From NCBI GenBank assembly GCA_036825615.1, contig DAISXY010000017.1, positions 1-64,000 of the forward strand: a DNA stretch of 64,000 bases, written 5' to 3'. Under the pieces are notes generated by a model. The model made no database searches. It worked only from the letters and a program-made list of their open reading frames with translations, and was not told where the DNA came from. Below, piece by piece: positions 9,010 to 17,075 of this stretch. The DNA is from JAICXG01 sp036825615. GTDB taxonomy: Bacteria > Verrucomicrobiota > Verrucomicrobiia > Chthoniobacterales > UBA10450. Made by a program: the position numbers and the translations under genes. Positions within the stretch are counted from its first letter, which is position 1. Every line of letters begins with the position of its first letter.

Positions 9010-9033
9010 CGCTCCCGCCCGTCGTCCCAAATC

Positions 9034-9189
9034 GTCATCCCGAGTCGCCGAAGGACGACGAGGGACCTCGCGCCTGCAATCCGGAGGTTCAAGAATGACA
9101 GCGCCAGCACCCATAGTGCGCGTTGTGTTTCGCGAGAGCGCTTGGGGCATCGGGAGGTCCCTCGCCGCGCTTCGCCGGCTCGGGATGAC
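9034..9189. repeat. 156-bp inverted-repeat element, family A subtype 1
   Basis: Starts GTCATCCCGAGTCGCCGAAGG and ends with the approximate reverse complement, CGCCGGCTCGGGATGAC. The two arms are about 35 bp. A copy of exactly the same length sits at 14067-14222 and shares internal words (CTGCAA near the left arm, AAGCGCTT or GAGCGCTT near the right arm). It fills the gap between the PHP gene and the convergent DUF255 gene. No coding capacity, so it is MITE-like or REP-like. Confidence 0.8.
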
Positions 9190-9215
9190 AACTGAGCAGG
9201 GCGCCGGCTTCGATC

Positions 9216-11405
9216 CTACCGCTCCGCGACGTGAGCGGTGGTGAGCAACTTGCGCAAGTCCTCGACGCTCGCGACCGGCGCTTTGCAGGTGAAGTTCTCA
9301 CAAACGTAAGCCGCAGCTTTGCCTCCAACCGGCTTCATCGTTTCCAGTTCAGGCAATTTCTGGGCGAGGTATTTTTGGCCCTCCGCGCCGTCGGCCAGGA
9401 GGATAACGGTGTTCGGGAGATAATGCTTCCGCACTTCGTCGAGCAGGTCGCGCGTGTCCATCGCGCCGCGCTCTCCCGCGATCACGATCTGCTTCGGTTT
9501 GGTCACGCTGTAATCGAGTGCGACCAGCATCTGCGGCAGTGCGCTGGGGTAATGATCGAGCGCGGCGGCAAAGGCCGCGATCGTTTTCCCGGCGCGCTCG
9601 CGCCATTTGCTCGACTCGCGAATCTGCGCCAGCCGCAAAAGATTGCGCGCTGCGATCGAGCTCGGCGCCGGCTCGGCGTTGTCGCTGGCTTCCTTCATCC
9701 GGATGAGGATGCTCGGGTCCTCACCCGCGCTCGCGAAATAACCGCCGTTACGCTCGTCCCAGAAAAGCCGGTCCTGCGTCTCCTGAAGCTGCTCGGCGAG
9801 CCGGAGCCATTTTACATCGAAGGAAGTCTCGTAAAGATCGAGCAGGCCGTGGATGTAGAAGGCGTAATCCTCGCAAAACCCCGGAATGTCACCCGGCCCG
9901 TTGCGGTAACTGCGCCGCAGCGTGTGCTTCTTCTCGTCATAAAGATTTTTCCGGACGAACTCGGCCGCCTTCGTTGCGGTTTCAAGGTAGGTCGGGTCGC
10001 CCAGGATCTGCGCGCCGCGGGCGAAGGCGGAGATCATGAGCCCATTCCAAGCCGTGATAATCTTGTCGTCGAGATGCGGCCGCGGCCGTTTCTGGCGCAG
10101 CTCGAGCAAAGTGGCCCGGCGATAGCGCATTGATTCATCCACGTCCAGCTCGCTCTTGCCGAAATGTTTTGCGGTCTCGGCGAAACTTTGTCGCTGATAG
10201 AGGATGTTTTTTCCCTGGAATTCACCCTGCGGATCGCTTCCCGGTGGCGCGTTTCCATCCGGCTCGACCCCGTATTGATAGTCAAACAGTTCAGCGTATT
10301 CGCCGAGCGCCCGATCAATTTCCTGTTTCGTCCAGAGATAGAACGCGCCTTCGGCTTTCTGCGTTCCGCCGGCGGTCGTTAGGCTATCGGCATCCTCGGC
10401 CGAATAGAAGCCACCCTCGGGGCTGGTCATGTCGCGCCGGACATAATCGAGGGTGTCGCGCGCCACGTCCTGGTAAAGCAGGTCGCCCGTGATCTGATAG
10501 GCGTCGAGGTAGGCGCTCGCCAGTTGCGCCTGATCGTAGAGCATTTTCTCGAAATGCGGCACCCGCCAGAGCCCATCGACCGAATACCGGTGAAACCCGC
10601 CGCCGAGCTGATCGTGAATCCCGCCCGCGGCCATCTTGCGCAGCGTGGTGAGCGCCATCCCGAGCGCGGCGCCGGCTGCATCGGAGCCCTCGGGCGAGCG
10701 ATGGTAAACCGCGAAGAGAAAATTCAGCGTCACCGGGCGCGGGAACTTCGGCGCACCACTGAATCCACCTGCTTCCGCGTCAAAGCTGCGCGCGAGCTGT
10801 TGGTACGCGGTGTCAATCAGCTTCTCGTTCACCTTCCCCGCGGGCGGCGCGGTCGCCGAATGCGCGATCGCGGTCATGATCTGGTCGCCGCTCTCGCTCA
10901 ACTTGAGGCGGTTACTTTCCCATGCATCGGCGACACGATGCAGCACCTTGAGGAAACTGGGCTGGCCATAGCGATCTTCCGGCGGAAAATAGGTGCCGCC
11001 GACAATCGGCTTCAGCGTCGGGGTGAGGAAGACACTCATCGGCCAGCCGCCGCCCCCGGTGGTCGCCTGGACAAAGGTCATGTAAACCCGATCCACATCC
11101 GGCCGCTCTTCGCGATCGACTTTGATGTTGATGAAACGCGAGTTCATGAAAGCGGCGACCTCCTCGTTCTCGAACGATTCGCGTTCCATCACGTGGCACC
11201 AGTGACAGGTCGAGTAACCGATCGAGAGGAAGATCGGCTTTTTTTCCCGGCGCGCCTTATCGAAAGCCTCCTGTCCCCAGGGAAACCAATCGACTGGGTT
11301 ATGCGCGTGCTGGAGAAGGTAGGGCGACTTCTCGTGGATGAGACGGTTGGTGTGTTTTTCGACGTGCGCTGGCGGAACGGTGGCGGCAGGCGGTGTCGGT
11401 GTCAC
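9216..11405 (-). CDS. Thioredoxin-domain protein of the YyaL/DUF255 family
   Basis: A 729-residue protein, normal length for the family that includes bacterial YyaL and mammalian SPATA20. The N-terminal thioredoxin-like domain has SPYLLQHAHNPVDWFPWG and a CxxC in STCHWCHVM at about residues 65-72. It is followed by the WPMSVFLTP segment and an (alpha/alpha)6-barrel resembling N-acylglucosamine 2-epimerase and glycosyl hydrolases. The biochemical activity of the family is not firmly known. Start is GTG at 11405, before a Pro/Thr-rich leader; family homology begins around residue 20. It carries one octamer at 10376. Confidence 0.9.
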   Translation of the reverse strand: MTPTPPAATVPPAHVEKHTNRLIHEKSPYLLQHAHNPVDWFPWGQEAFDKARREKKPIFLSIGYSTCHWCHVMERESFENEEVAAFMNSRFINIKVDREERPDVDRVYMTFVQATTGGGGWPMSVFLTPTLKPIVGGTYFPPEDRYGQPSFLKVLHRVADAWESNRLKLSESGDQIMTAIAHSATAPPAGKVNEKLIDTAYQQLARSFDAEAGGFSGAPKFPRPVTLNFLFAVYHRSPEGSDAAGAALGMALTTLRKMAAGGIHDQLGGGFHRYSVDGLWRVPHFEKMLYDQAQLASAYLDAYQITGDLLYQDVARDTLDYVRRDMTSPEGGFYSAEDADSLTTAGGTQKAEGAFYLWTKQEIDRALGEYAELFDYQYGVEPDGNAPPGSDPQGEFQGKNILYQRQSFAETAKHFGKSELDVDESMRYRRATLLELRQKRPRPHLDDKIITAWNGLMISAFARGAQILGDPTYLETATKAAEFVRKNLYDEKKHTLRRSYRNGPGDIPGFCEDYAFYIHGLLDLYETSFDVKWLRLAEQLQETQDRLFWDERNGGYFASAGEDPSILIRMKEASDNAEPAPSSIAARNLLRLAQIRESSKWRERAGKTIAAFAAALDHYPSALPQMLVALDYSVTKPKQIVIAGERGAMDTRDLLDEVRKHYLPNTVILLADGAEGQKYLAQKLPELETMKPVGGKAAAYVCENFTCKAPVASVEDLRKLLTTAHVAER

Positions 11406-11448
11406 GCTTGCAACCTAGGCCAACTGCGCCGATGCGGAAAGGTTCAAC

Positions 11449-12198
11449 GTGGCCGCGCTGCTCGACGCAACTCATCTCAGTTTGCTTCTGCTTGCGATTG
11501 CCGCGGTCGCGTTCCTCTACTCTTCGGTCGGGCACGCTGGCGGATCAGGCTACATCGCGGTCATGACGTTGTTCGGCCTTGCGCCGACTGTGATCCGTCC
11601 GACCGCGCTGCTTCTGAACATCTTTGTCGCAGTGATCGGGTCAGTGCAATTTGCGTCCGCCGGTCATTTTCGCTGGAGATTGTTCTGGCCGTTTGCCGTT
11701 CTTTCAGTTCCAGCGGCGTATGTCGGCGGGCATTTGCAATTGCCAGTGACTGCTTTGCGAATTCTCATCGGACTGGTGTTGTTCTGCTCCGCAATCCGGC
11801 TGTTTTTCCGTCGGCAGGATTCGGCCAGCACCAAGGCTCCCGCGCCCGCTGCCGCGATCACGCTTGGCGCAGGCATCGGGCTGCTCTCCGGGCTCACCGG
11901 AACAGGCGGTGGGATTTTTCTGACGCCGATTCTCCTTTTCTTCAAATGGGCACGCATCCGTGAAGCCGCCGCAGTGTCTGTCCTTTTCATCCTGGTGAAT
12001 TCGATTGCAGGTCTGGCAGGCTATTTCAGCGCGCACGGCTCGGTGCCTTCTCTCGGCCTGGTGCTGGCGGCGGCGGCAATCACCGGCGGCACCATCGGGT
12101 CCTACTGCGGCAGTCGCCGCTTTGCGCCCCGCGGAATTTCTCTCGCTCTGGCGGTTGTCCTCATCATTGCCGGGCTGAAATTGATCTTTACCCGGTGA
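11449..12198 (+). CDS. TSUP-family (TauE/SafE) membrane transporter
   Basis: A 249-residue polytopic membrane protein with about eight hydrophobic helices in two repeats. The family glycine-rich motifs are visible as SSVGHAGGSGYIAVM near residue 25 and GLLSGLTGTGGGIFLTP near residue 145. Members export or import organosulfur or sulfite-type anions across the inner membrane; the substrate here is unknown. Start is GTG at 11449, 43 bp from the divergent DUF255 gene. The 3' end overlaps the convergent HAD gene by 11 bp. Confidence 0.88.
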   Translation: MAALLDATHLSLLLLAIAAVAFLYSSVGHAGGSGYIAVMTLFGLAPTVIRPTALLLNIFVAVIGSVQFASAGHFRWRLFWPFAVLSVPAAYVGGHLQLPVTALRILIGLVLFCSAIRLFFRRQDSASTKAPAPAAAITLGAGIGLLSGLTGTGGGIFLTPILLFFKWARIREAAAVSVLFILVNSIAGLAGYFSAHGSVPSLGLVLAAAAITGGTIGSYCGSRRFAPRGISLALAVVLIIAGLKLIFTR

Positions 12199-12871
12199 GC
12201 TGCGGGCGCTCCAGCAAGGAGAGCAGATCGCGCAGCGAATTCGCAGGCCGTTTCAACTCGAACACCTGAAGTCCGGCAGCGGCCGCCGCGGCCCAGTCGC
12301 GCTCCGGGTCATCGCCCACATGCAAAACTTCCTTCGCCTCAAACCCGCTCACCTCGAGCGCGCGCCGGTAGATGAATGGGTCGGGTTTATCCGCCCCCAG
12401 TTTACTCGAAATGAAAAGGTGGCGGAAAAATCGCGAGACACCGAGATGCTCGAAGATCATGCGGAGGCGGCCGTCGAAGTTTGAAACTACGTCGAGCTCG
12501 AAACGCGCGCTCAATTTTGGCAAGACCTCGGCGGCGTCGGGATAAAGCTCCCACACTCCCGCCTCCGCGAAATGGCCGTAGGCCGCTTCGAAAAAGGTAT
12601 CGCGATCGAGCGGGCCAACCTGCGGCGCCACCCGATCCATCAACTGGTCGACGAGTTCACGCCACCAGCCTTTGTCGTCATCCTCCCGCGGCTGGCCGGT
12701 GGCAGGCCGGTGTGGCATTTCCTGCCAGAGCTGGGCGAAAACGCGGTCCAGCGCCTTCGAATCGAGCGTCAGGCCCTGGCGCGCCGCGACGAGCGCATAA
12801 TGCTGGCCCACGCTTTTCGTCAGGCGAATAAGCGTTCCGGCGGCGTCGAAGAAGATCGCCCTGGGCAGCAT
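12188..12871 (-). CDS. HAD-IA family hydrolase
   Basis: A 227-residue haloacid dehalogenase-type phosphatase. Motif I is AIFFDAAGTLIRL at residues 5-17, where the second catalytic Asp is replaced by Ala (FDAAGT rather than FDxDGT), as in HDHD3-like members. Motif II is the serine in DVVSNFDGR. The lysine is in KLGADKPDPFIYRRAL, and motif IV is VLHVGDDPERDWAAAAAAG. The substrate is unknown. The start lies 10 bp from the divergent TTG start of the Lrp-like gene, so the promoters must overlap the coding ends. Confidence 0.85.
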   Translation of the reverse strand: MLPRAIFFDAAGTLIRLTKSVGQHYALVAARQGLTLDSKALDRVFAQLWQEMPHRPATGQPREDDDKGWWRELVDQLMDRVAPQVGPLDRDTFFEAAYGHFAEAGVWELYPDAAEVLPKLSARFELDVVSNFDGRLRMIFEHLGVSRFFRHLFISSKLGADKPDPFIYRRALEVSGFEAKEVLHVGDDPERDWAAAAAAGLQVFELKRPANSLRDLLSLLERPQLTG

Positions 12872-12881
12872 TTCTTTTCAT

Positions 12882-14051
12882 TTGCGCAGGTCGCCGCTGC
12901 TCCGCAAGTATGAGGCGGTGGCGGACGCGACAACTTTGGCTGACGAGACTTTGCCGGTCGAACACAACGACCCGGTCAATGCCCGCATCCTCGCCATCTC
13001 CGAGGACAAGATCGCCGGCTTCGTGCGCGAGCCGTTTCAGGAGATCGCCGAACGCGCGGATCTGCCGGTCGCGACCGTGCTCGAGCGAATCACGGCAATG
13101 CTGCGCGCCGGCACCATCCGCCGTGTCCGCCAAACCCTCCTCGCAACCAATCTCGCCGAAGGCGCGCTTGTGGCTTGGAAAGTGCCGCCGGAGAAAATCG
13201 ACGCCGCCTTCGACTGGATGTCGCAACGCGATCCGTTTTCCGGCCACGTTGTGCTGCGCTCGACTGACGCGGTCACACCCGGCTCGGAATACAAACTTTG
13301 GACGACGTTGAAAGTGCCGCAGGGCTTTTCGCTTCAGCGCCATGGCGAGATTCTCGCGAGCATCGTTGGGGCCGAACATTTCCGGCTCATGCCGGCGAAG
13401 GGAATCTTCACCCTCGGTGTCGGGCACGTGCGGCGGAAGAACATCGAGCCGGGAACAAAAGCGGATCACCCGGCGAAAATGATCGAGGTTCAGCAGGCAA
13501 AATTGAGCGAGCAAGAATGGAAAATCCTGACCGCGCTGAAGCGGGAGTTCGCACCGGAGGAAATTCGTCAGTCGCCGTGGATCGCGCGCGCCGAGGAAGC
13601 CGGCGTTTCGCTGGAAGAATTCTTTGCCGTCGCGGAGGAGCTGACGCGCCGCAAAATCATCGGGCGTTTCTCCACCTTCCTCGAGCATGTCAAGCCATCG
13701 GTCGGCGGCGTGCGTGTGACGCGTTTCAACGCGCTTTTTCATTGGGCCGTGCCGCCTGGGCGCGAAATCGAAACGGGCGGGGAAGTAGGCCGGCACGAAA
13801 TTCTCACCCATTGTTACTGGCGCGAAGCCGGCCCGGAATTTCGCGATGTCAACATTATGGCGGTGGCGCACGGCACGGACAAGACGCTCCTTCTCGAACA
13901 CAAAACGGCCATCGATCGCCACCTGGCCGAGTGTGGGATCCCGGTCGCCTACACGAACGTGTTCTGGGGCGGGCGAAGTGAGATCAAGCCCTCGGAAATT
14001 TCGCCGCAGATTTATCGGCGCTGGCTGGCGGAGATCGGCGCACAAGCCTAA
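12882..14051 (+). CDS. Siroheme decarboxylase / Lrp-AsnC-like two-module protein
   Basis: A 389-residue protein with two winged-helix plus ferredoxin-like modules. The first helix-turn-helix is around FQEIAERADLPVATVLERI. The second half has EEFFAVAEELTRRKIIGRFSTF followed by KPSVGGVRVTRFNALFHWAVP and THCYWRE. This arrangement matches the AhbA/AhbB (NirD-L-G-H) siroheme decarboxylase family. The characteristic NLYTMIHG-like end is altered to VNIMAVAHG. No heme d1 or alternative heme biosynthesis neighbour is present, so a transcriptional regulator of Lrp origin remains possible. Start is TTG at 12882, with GTG at 12918 as alternative. The stop TAA lies inside a GCCTAACGA motif (14047-14054). 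Confidence 0.65.
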   Translation: MRRSPLLRKYEAVADATTLADETLPVEHNDPVNARILAISEDKIAGFVREPFQEIAERADLPVATVLERITAMLRAGTIRRVRQTLLATNLAEGALVAWKVPPEKIDAAFDWMSQRDPFSGHVVLRSTDAVTPGSEYKLWTTLKVPQGFSLQRHGEILASIVGAEHFRLMPAKGIFTLGVGHVRRKNIEPGTKADHPAKMIEVQQAKLSEQEWKILTALKREFAPEEIRQSPWIARAEEAGVSLEEFFAVAEELTRRKIIGRFSTFLEHVKPSVGGVRVTRFNALFHWAVPPGREIETGGEVGRHEILTHCYWREAGPEFRDVNIMAVAHGTDKTLLLEHKTAIDRHLAECGIPVAYTNVFWGGRSEIKPSEISPQIYRRWLAEIGAQA

Positions 14052-14066
14052 CGACAACCAGCCGCT

Positions 14067-14222
14067 GTCATCCCGAGCCGCCGAAGGACGGCGAGGGACC
14101 TCACAACTGCAAAGTGCGGATGCAGAAACGCAAAGGCGTGCAACCAACCCGCGCCCAGCCTATCGCGGAAGCGCTTTGGAGTCGGCGAGGTCTCTCGCCG
14201 CGCTACGCCGGCTCGGGATGAC
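14067..14222. repeat. 156-bp inverted-repeat element, family A subtype 1, invading birA
   Basis: Left end GTCATCCCGAGCCGCCGAAGG; right end ACGCCGGCTCGGGATGAC. Same length as the copy at 9034-9189 and related inside. The right arm overlaps the end of the birA frame (14203 onward on the minus strand), where it encodes the terminal residues CHPEPA and the stop. That peptide is what the arm spells when read in one frame and is not part of any biotin ligase. Confidence 0.8.
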
Positions 14223-14826
14223 AGCGGAGCGAGACGCGCGTCCGCTCCAGCTCGCGAAGCAGCGCGATGGCGAAGGCGGTCCGATCGATCCTTCCCTCTA
14301 ACGCCATCGCGAGTGAGCCGGCCCGCTCGCGCAAGTCGACCGGAAAATCCTCCGCCGCATGATTCACATTAACCCCAATCCCGACGACCGCAGCGATCAC
14401 CTGCCCGCTTCTGCTCTTTGTTTCAACGAGCACGCCAGCAACCTTGCGACCGCTCAAATAAATGTCGTTAGGCAATTTGACCGTCGGCTCCAAACCCGTT
14501 TCCCTCGCGATCGTCACCGCGACCGCTTCCGCCGCCCACTTCGTCAGGCGCGCCGTTTCCGTGAGCGGCAGTTGCGGCCGGAGCAGGATCGAAAACCAAA
14601 GCCCGAGATACGCCGCCGAAGCCCAACGGTTGCCGCGCTGCCCGCGCCCGGCGGTTTGTTCTTCGGCAAAGACGACAAACCCCTCCGGCAGCCCGGGCGT
14701 GAGCATTTGGAGAAGGAAATCGTTCGTCGAGCGCGTCGACTGGAGCACGATGATCCGGCAACCGATGACGCACTCGCCTAACGAGGCCTGAATCGCGGAC
14801 GCGCTCAGGCAATCAGCCGGCGACAT
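14203..14826 (-). CDS. birA: Biotin--[acetyl-CoA-carboxylase] ligase, catalytic domain with truncated C-terminus
   Basis: Attaches biotin to the carboxyl carrier of biotin-dependent carboxylases by way of biotinyl-AMP. The 207-residue protein has no N-terminal DNA-binding domain. The catalytic motifs are complete: STRSTNDFLLQ, the biotin-adenylate loop TAGRGQRGNRWAS, LKLPND-like VKLPNDIYLSGRKVAGVLVE, and VVGIGVNVNH. It ends at FAIALLRELERTRVSLR followed by CHPEPA, where E. coli BirA continues for roughly 55 residues into the C-terminal SH3-like domain. The last residues come from the repeat at 14067-14222, so the domain appears lost. The start overlaps the nadC stop by 14 bp. Confidence 0.88.
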   Translation of the reverse strand: MSPADCLSASAIQASLGECVIGCRIIVLQSTRSTNDFLLQMLTPGLPEGFVVFAEEQTAGRGQRGNRWASAAYLGLWFSILLRPQLPLTETARLTKWAAEAVAVTIARETGLEPTVKLPNDIYLSGRKVAGVLVETKSRSGQVIAAVVGIGVNVNHAAEDFPVDLRERAGSLAMALEGRIDRTAFAIALLRELERTRVSLRCHPEPA

Positions 14827-15673
14827 GGGTCAACTCCAGCGAGTAATCAATCGCCGGCGCGGAGTGCGTGAGCGCGCCGATCGAGACATAATCGACCCCG
14901 GTCGCTGCCACCTGCCGCACGTTGCGCAGGTTAATCCCACCGCTGGCTTCGAACTTCACTTTGCCTTTCCCGATCGCGACCGCTTCGCGCATCTGGGTGC
15001 CGGGCATGTTGTCGAGCAGAATCACCTCGACTCCGGGCACCTCGAGCAAAGCCCGCACCTGATCAAGGTTATCGGCCTCGACTTCGATGAGCAGGCCCGG
15101 TCGCTCTTTGCGCACCCGCTCGATAGCCGCGCTTAAGCGCGCGAGACCGTTGCGGGCGAGGAGGTGATTATCCTTTACCAGGACCATGTCGTAGAGGCCA
15201 AAACGATGGTTCGTCCCGCCGCCAGCCTTGACCGCCGCTTTCTCGAACTTGCGCAACCCAGGCGTGGTCTTGCGCGTGTCCAGGATCTTGGCCGCGTTCG
15301 GCCCAGCCGCATCCACAAATTGCCGGGTCAAGGTGGCGACTCCGCTGAGATGCTGGAGAAAGTTGAGCGCGACCCGCTCTGCCGTGAGAATCGAGCGCGC
15401 TCGCCCGCGCACTTCCAGCACCACCATGCCGCCCGCAACGACGGCGCCGTCCCGCTGCACAATCTCAGCCTGCAATTCCGGATCGACCCGGCGGAAAACC
15501 TCCGCCGCCACTTCCGTTCCCGCGACAATCGCGCGCTCTTTCGCGATCACCCGCGCGGAGGCGTGCTCCTTTTCATCGACAAAATACTGGCTCGTGATGT
15601 CGCCGCTCCCCACGTCTTCGCGCAGCGCGAGATCAATGATTTGCAGGTCGTCAGCAGAAAATTCGGTCCCCAT
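14813..15673 (-). CDS. nadC: Nicotinate-nucleotide diphosphorylase (carboxylating)
   Basis: Quinolinate phosphoribosyltransferase: converts quinolinate and PRPP to nicotinate mononucleotide, CO2 and pyrophosphate in de novo NAD synthesis. The 286 residues are full length. Recognisable segments are LREDVGSGDIT at the start, LNFLQHLSGVATLT, the substrate-binding DTRKTTPGLR, KAGGGTNHRFGLYD, then EVEADN and LLDNM of the alpha/beta barrel, and FEASGGI near the end. It overlaps birA by 14 bp, forming a minus-strand cofactor operon. No nadA or nadB is nearby. Confidence 0.96.
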   Translation of the reverse strand: MGTEFSADDLQIIDLALREDVGSGDITSQYFVDEKEHASARVIAKERAIVAGTEVAAEVFRRVDPELQAEIVQRDGAVVAGGMVVLEVRGRARSILTAERVALNFLQHLSGVATLTRQFVDAAGPNAAKILDTRKTTPGLRKFEKAAVKAGGGTNHRFGLYDMVLVKDNHLLARNGLARLSAAIERVRKERPGLLIEVEADNLDQVRALLEVPGVEVILLDNMPGTQMREAVAIGKGKVKFEASGGINLRNVRQVAATGVDYVSIGALTHSAPAIDYSLELTHVAG

Positions 15674-15947
15674 GCGTTGCGCGGACCGGCCGCGGCGACG
15701 CGCTCAGGGCCGGCTCCGAAGGAACAATGGGGGAAGAACGCCGGGCAACAAGCTACGAGTATAAAAAAAAGATCCGGACGGGGCACGCGGAGAAACCTTC
15801 GAATGCGAGAACGTGCCACCGCCCGAATCGCCTTAACCAGTGAATATAGACAGGGAACGTTAGGCGCCGTTCAAAACATTTTGCGGAAAATGGGCCTGCG
15901 GAAACCCTTAGAATGAAGCAAGCCGGCGTTTGCCGCCCGCGAAACAT

Positions 15948-16856
15948 CTACAGAAGCTCGCCCTGAACCGCTTTCGCCGACCGCGCCGCCTCGTCCCGCA
16001 CCTCCTGAAGGAGCGATTTGAATTCATAGCGCTCCATTGCCTCGATCAGGCGGGGATAATCGGGCTCGATCCGCAACTCCTCGATCGCGACCGGCAGCTC
16101 GAGAGCACAATCGAGTTCCACCATTTTTCGATTTTGCAGAATCCGCTCCCGGCCGGCCGCGATTTTCTCGCGCGTTTTGACAGCCTTGATTTCATCGAGC
16201 CGGCCGAGCAGCGCCTCGAGGCTGCCGAATTCCTTCAGCAGCCTGGCCGCAGCCTTTCGGCCAATCCCCACGCCCTGGATGTTATCGACCGCGTCGCCCG
16301 AGATCGCGAGCACGTCTCCGATCAATGCCGGCGGCACCTCCCATTTCGCCATCACCTCTGTCGAACCGAGCAGGGCAAAGGCATCCTTGGGTGAGGCAAG
16401 ATCGGCCTTTGCCGTGCTGTAAACTTTCACATCGGAATCGACGAGCTGGAACAGGTCCTTGTCGTTGGTGGCGAGGATCACCTCGAGGCCGCGCTTGCGC
16501 GCTTCGAGCGCGTAGCACCCCATCAGGTCGTCGGCCTCGGTGTCGGGCAGGGAGAGGCATTTGAAACCGAGCCAGGGCGTGAGCTGCTGGATCACGTCGA
16601 GTTGCGGCACCATCGGCAGCGGCATTTCCTTCCGCGTCTCCTTGTAGCCGGGCTGCAATTCGGTCCGGCGCTGCGGCAAACCGCGGTCCCAGACAACCGC
16701 GGCCAAATCCGGCTGGAGATGTTTCAGCATCAGCCGGAGCGTTTTTGTGAACCCGAAAATCGCGTTCGTCGGTTCGCCGCGCGAGTTGGAGAGATGGAGG
16801 ATCGCGAAGTAAGAGCGGTAAACGTAGTAATGGCCGTCAACGAGGAGAAGTCTCAC
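15948..16856 (-). CDS. Stand-alone 5'-3' exonuclease / flap endonuclease
   Basis: A 302-residue protein equal to the N-terminal nuclease domain of DNA polymerase I, without a polymerase domain. The acidic metal-binding residues are in RLLLVDGHYYVYRSYF, LPDTEADDLMGC, ATNDKDLFQLVD and SGDAVDNIQGVGIGRKAA. The last is the helix-hairpin-helix that contacts DNA. Such enzymes remove RNA primers and flaps during Okazaki-fragment maturation or repair. The frame opens at a TTG at 16889, but I prefer GTG at 16856, which begins directly with the conserved VRLLLVDG. It could complement a Pol I lacking this domain; polA is not in the window. Confidence 0.88.
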   Translation of the reverse strand: MRLLLVDGHYYVYRSYFAILHLSNSRGEPTNAIFGFTKTLRLMLKHLQPDLAAVVWDRGLPQRRTELQPGYKETRKEMPLPMVPQLDVIQQLTPWLGFKCLSLPDTEADDLMGCYALEARKRGLEVILATNDKDLFQLVDSDVKVYSTAKADLASPKDAFALLGSTEVMAKWEVPPALIGDVLAISGDAVDNIQGVGIGRKAAARLLKEFGSLEALLGRLDEIKAVKTREKIAAGRERILQNRKMVELDCALELPVAIEELRIEPDYPRLIEAMERYEFKSLLQEVRDEAARSAKAVQGELL

Positions 16857-16904
16857 CCCGCTACAGTACAGCAATGGCTGATCCCGCAACCAGAGTGCCG
16901 CGCC

Positions 16905-17020
16905 GTCATCCCGAGCGCAGTCGAGGGATTCCCGTGAAATGGCCGTGAAGGTGTGGGGCAGCTCCGGCGATGAAACTTATCCGTGACTCCACGGGATCCT
17001 TCGGCTCCGCTCAGGATGAC
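16905..17020. repeat. Inverted-repeat element, family A subtype 2 (116 bp)
   Basis: Left end GTCATCCCGAGCGCAGTCG, right end CCGCTCAGGATGAC, with GGGATTCCCGTG and CACGGGATCC continuing the arms. It lies between the 5' ends of the divergent exonuclease and GYF-domain genes. Part of it was read into the open frame upstream of the GYF gene, giving the spurious peptide DPSAPLRMT. Confidence 0.8.
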
Positions 17021-17075
17021 TGAAGCGTATGCCTCGCTCCTAGTGTTTCTCCCGAATCACAGTTTAGTGAGCCCG

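Noticed and set aside
10524..11963. 479-codon plus-strand frame
   Set aside because: Antisense to the DUF255 gene and running into the TSUP gene in another frame. Composition is Arg-rich, typical of a shadow, and both real genes match families.
12678..14147. 489-codon minus-strand frame
   Set aside because: Antisense to the siroheme-decarboxylase-like gene, which has clear family motifs; the minus product has none.
16983..17075. N-terminal extension of the GYF-domain protein
   Set aside because: Its residues (DPSAPLRMTEA) are translated family A repeat.
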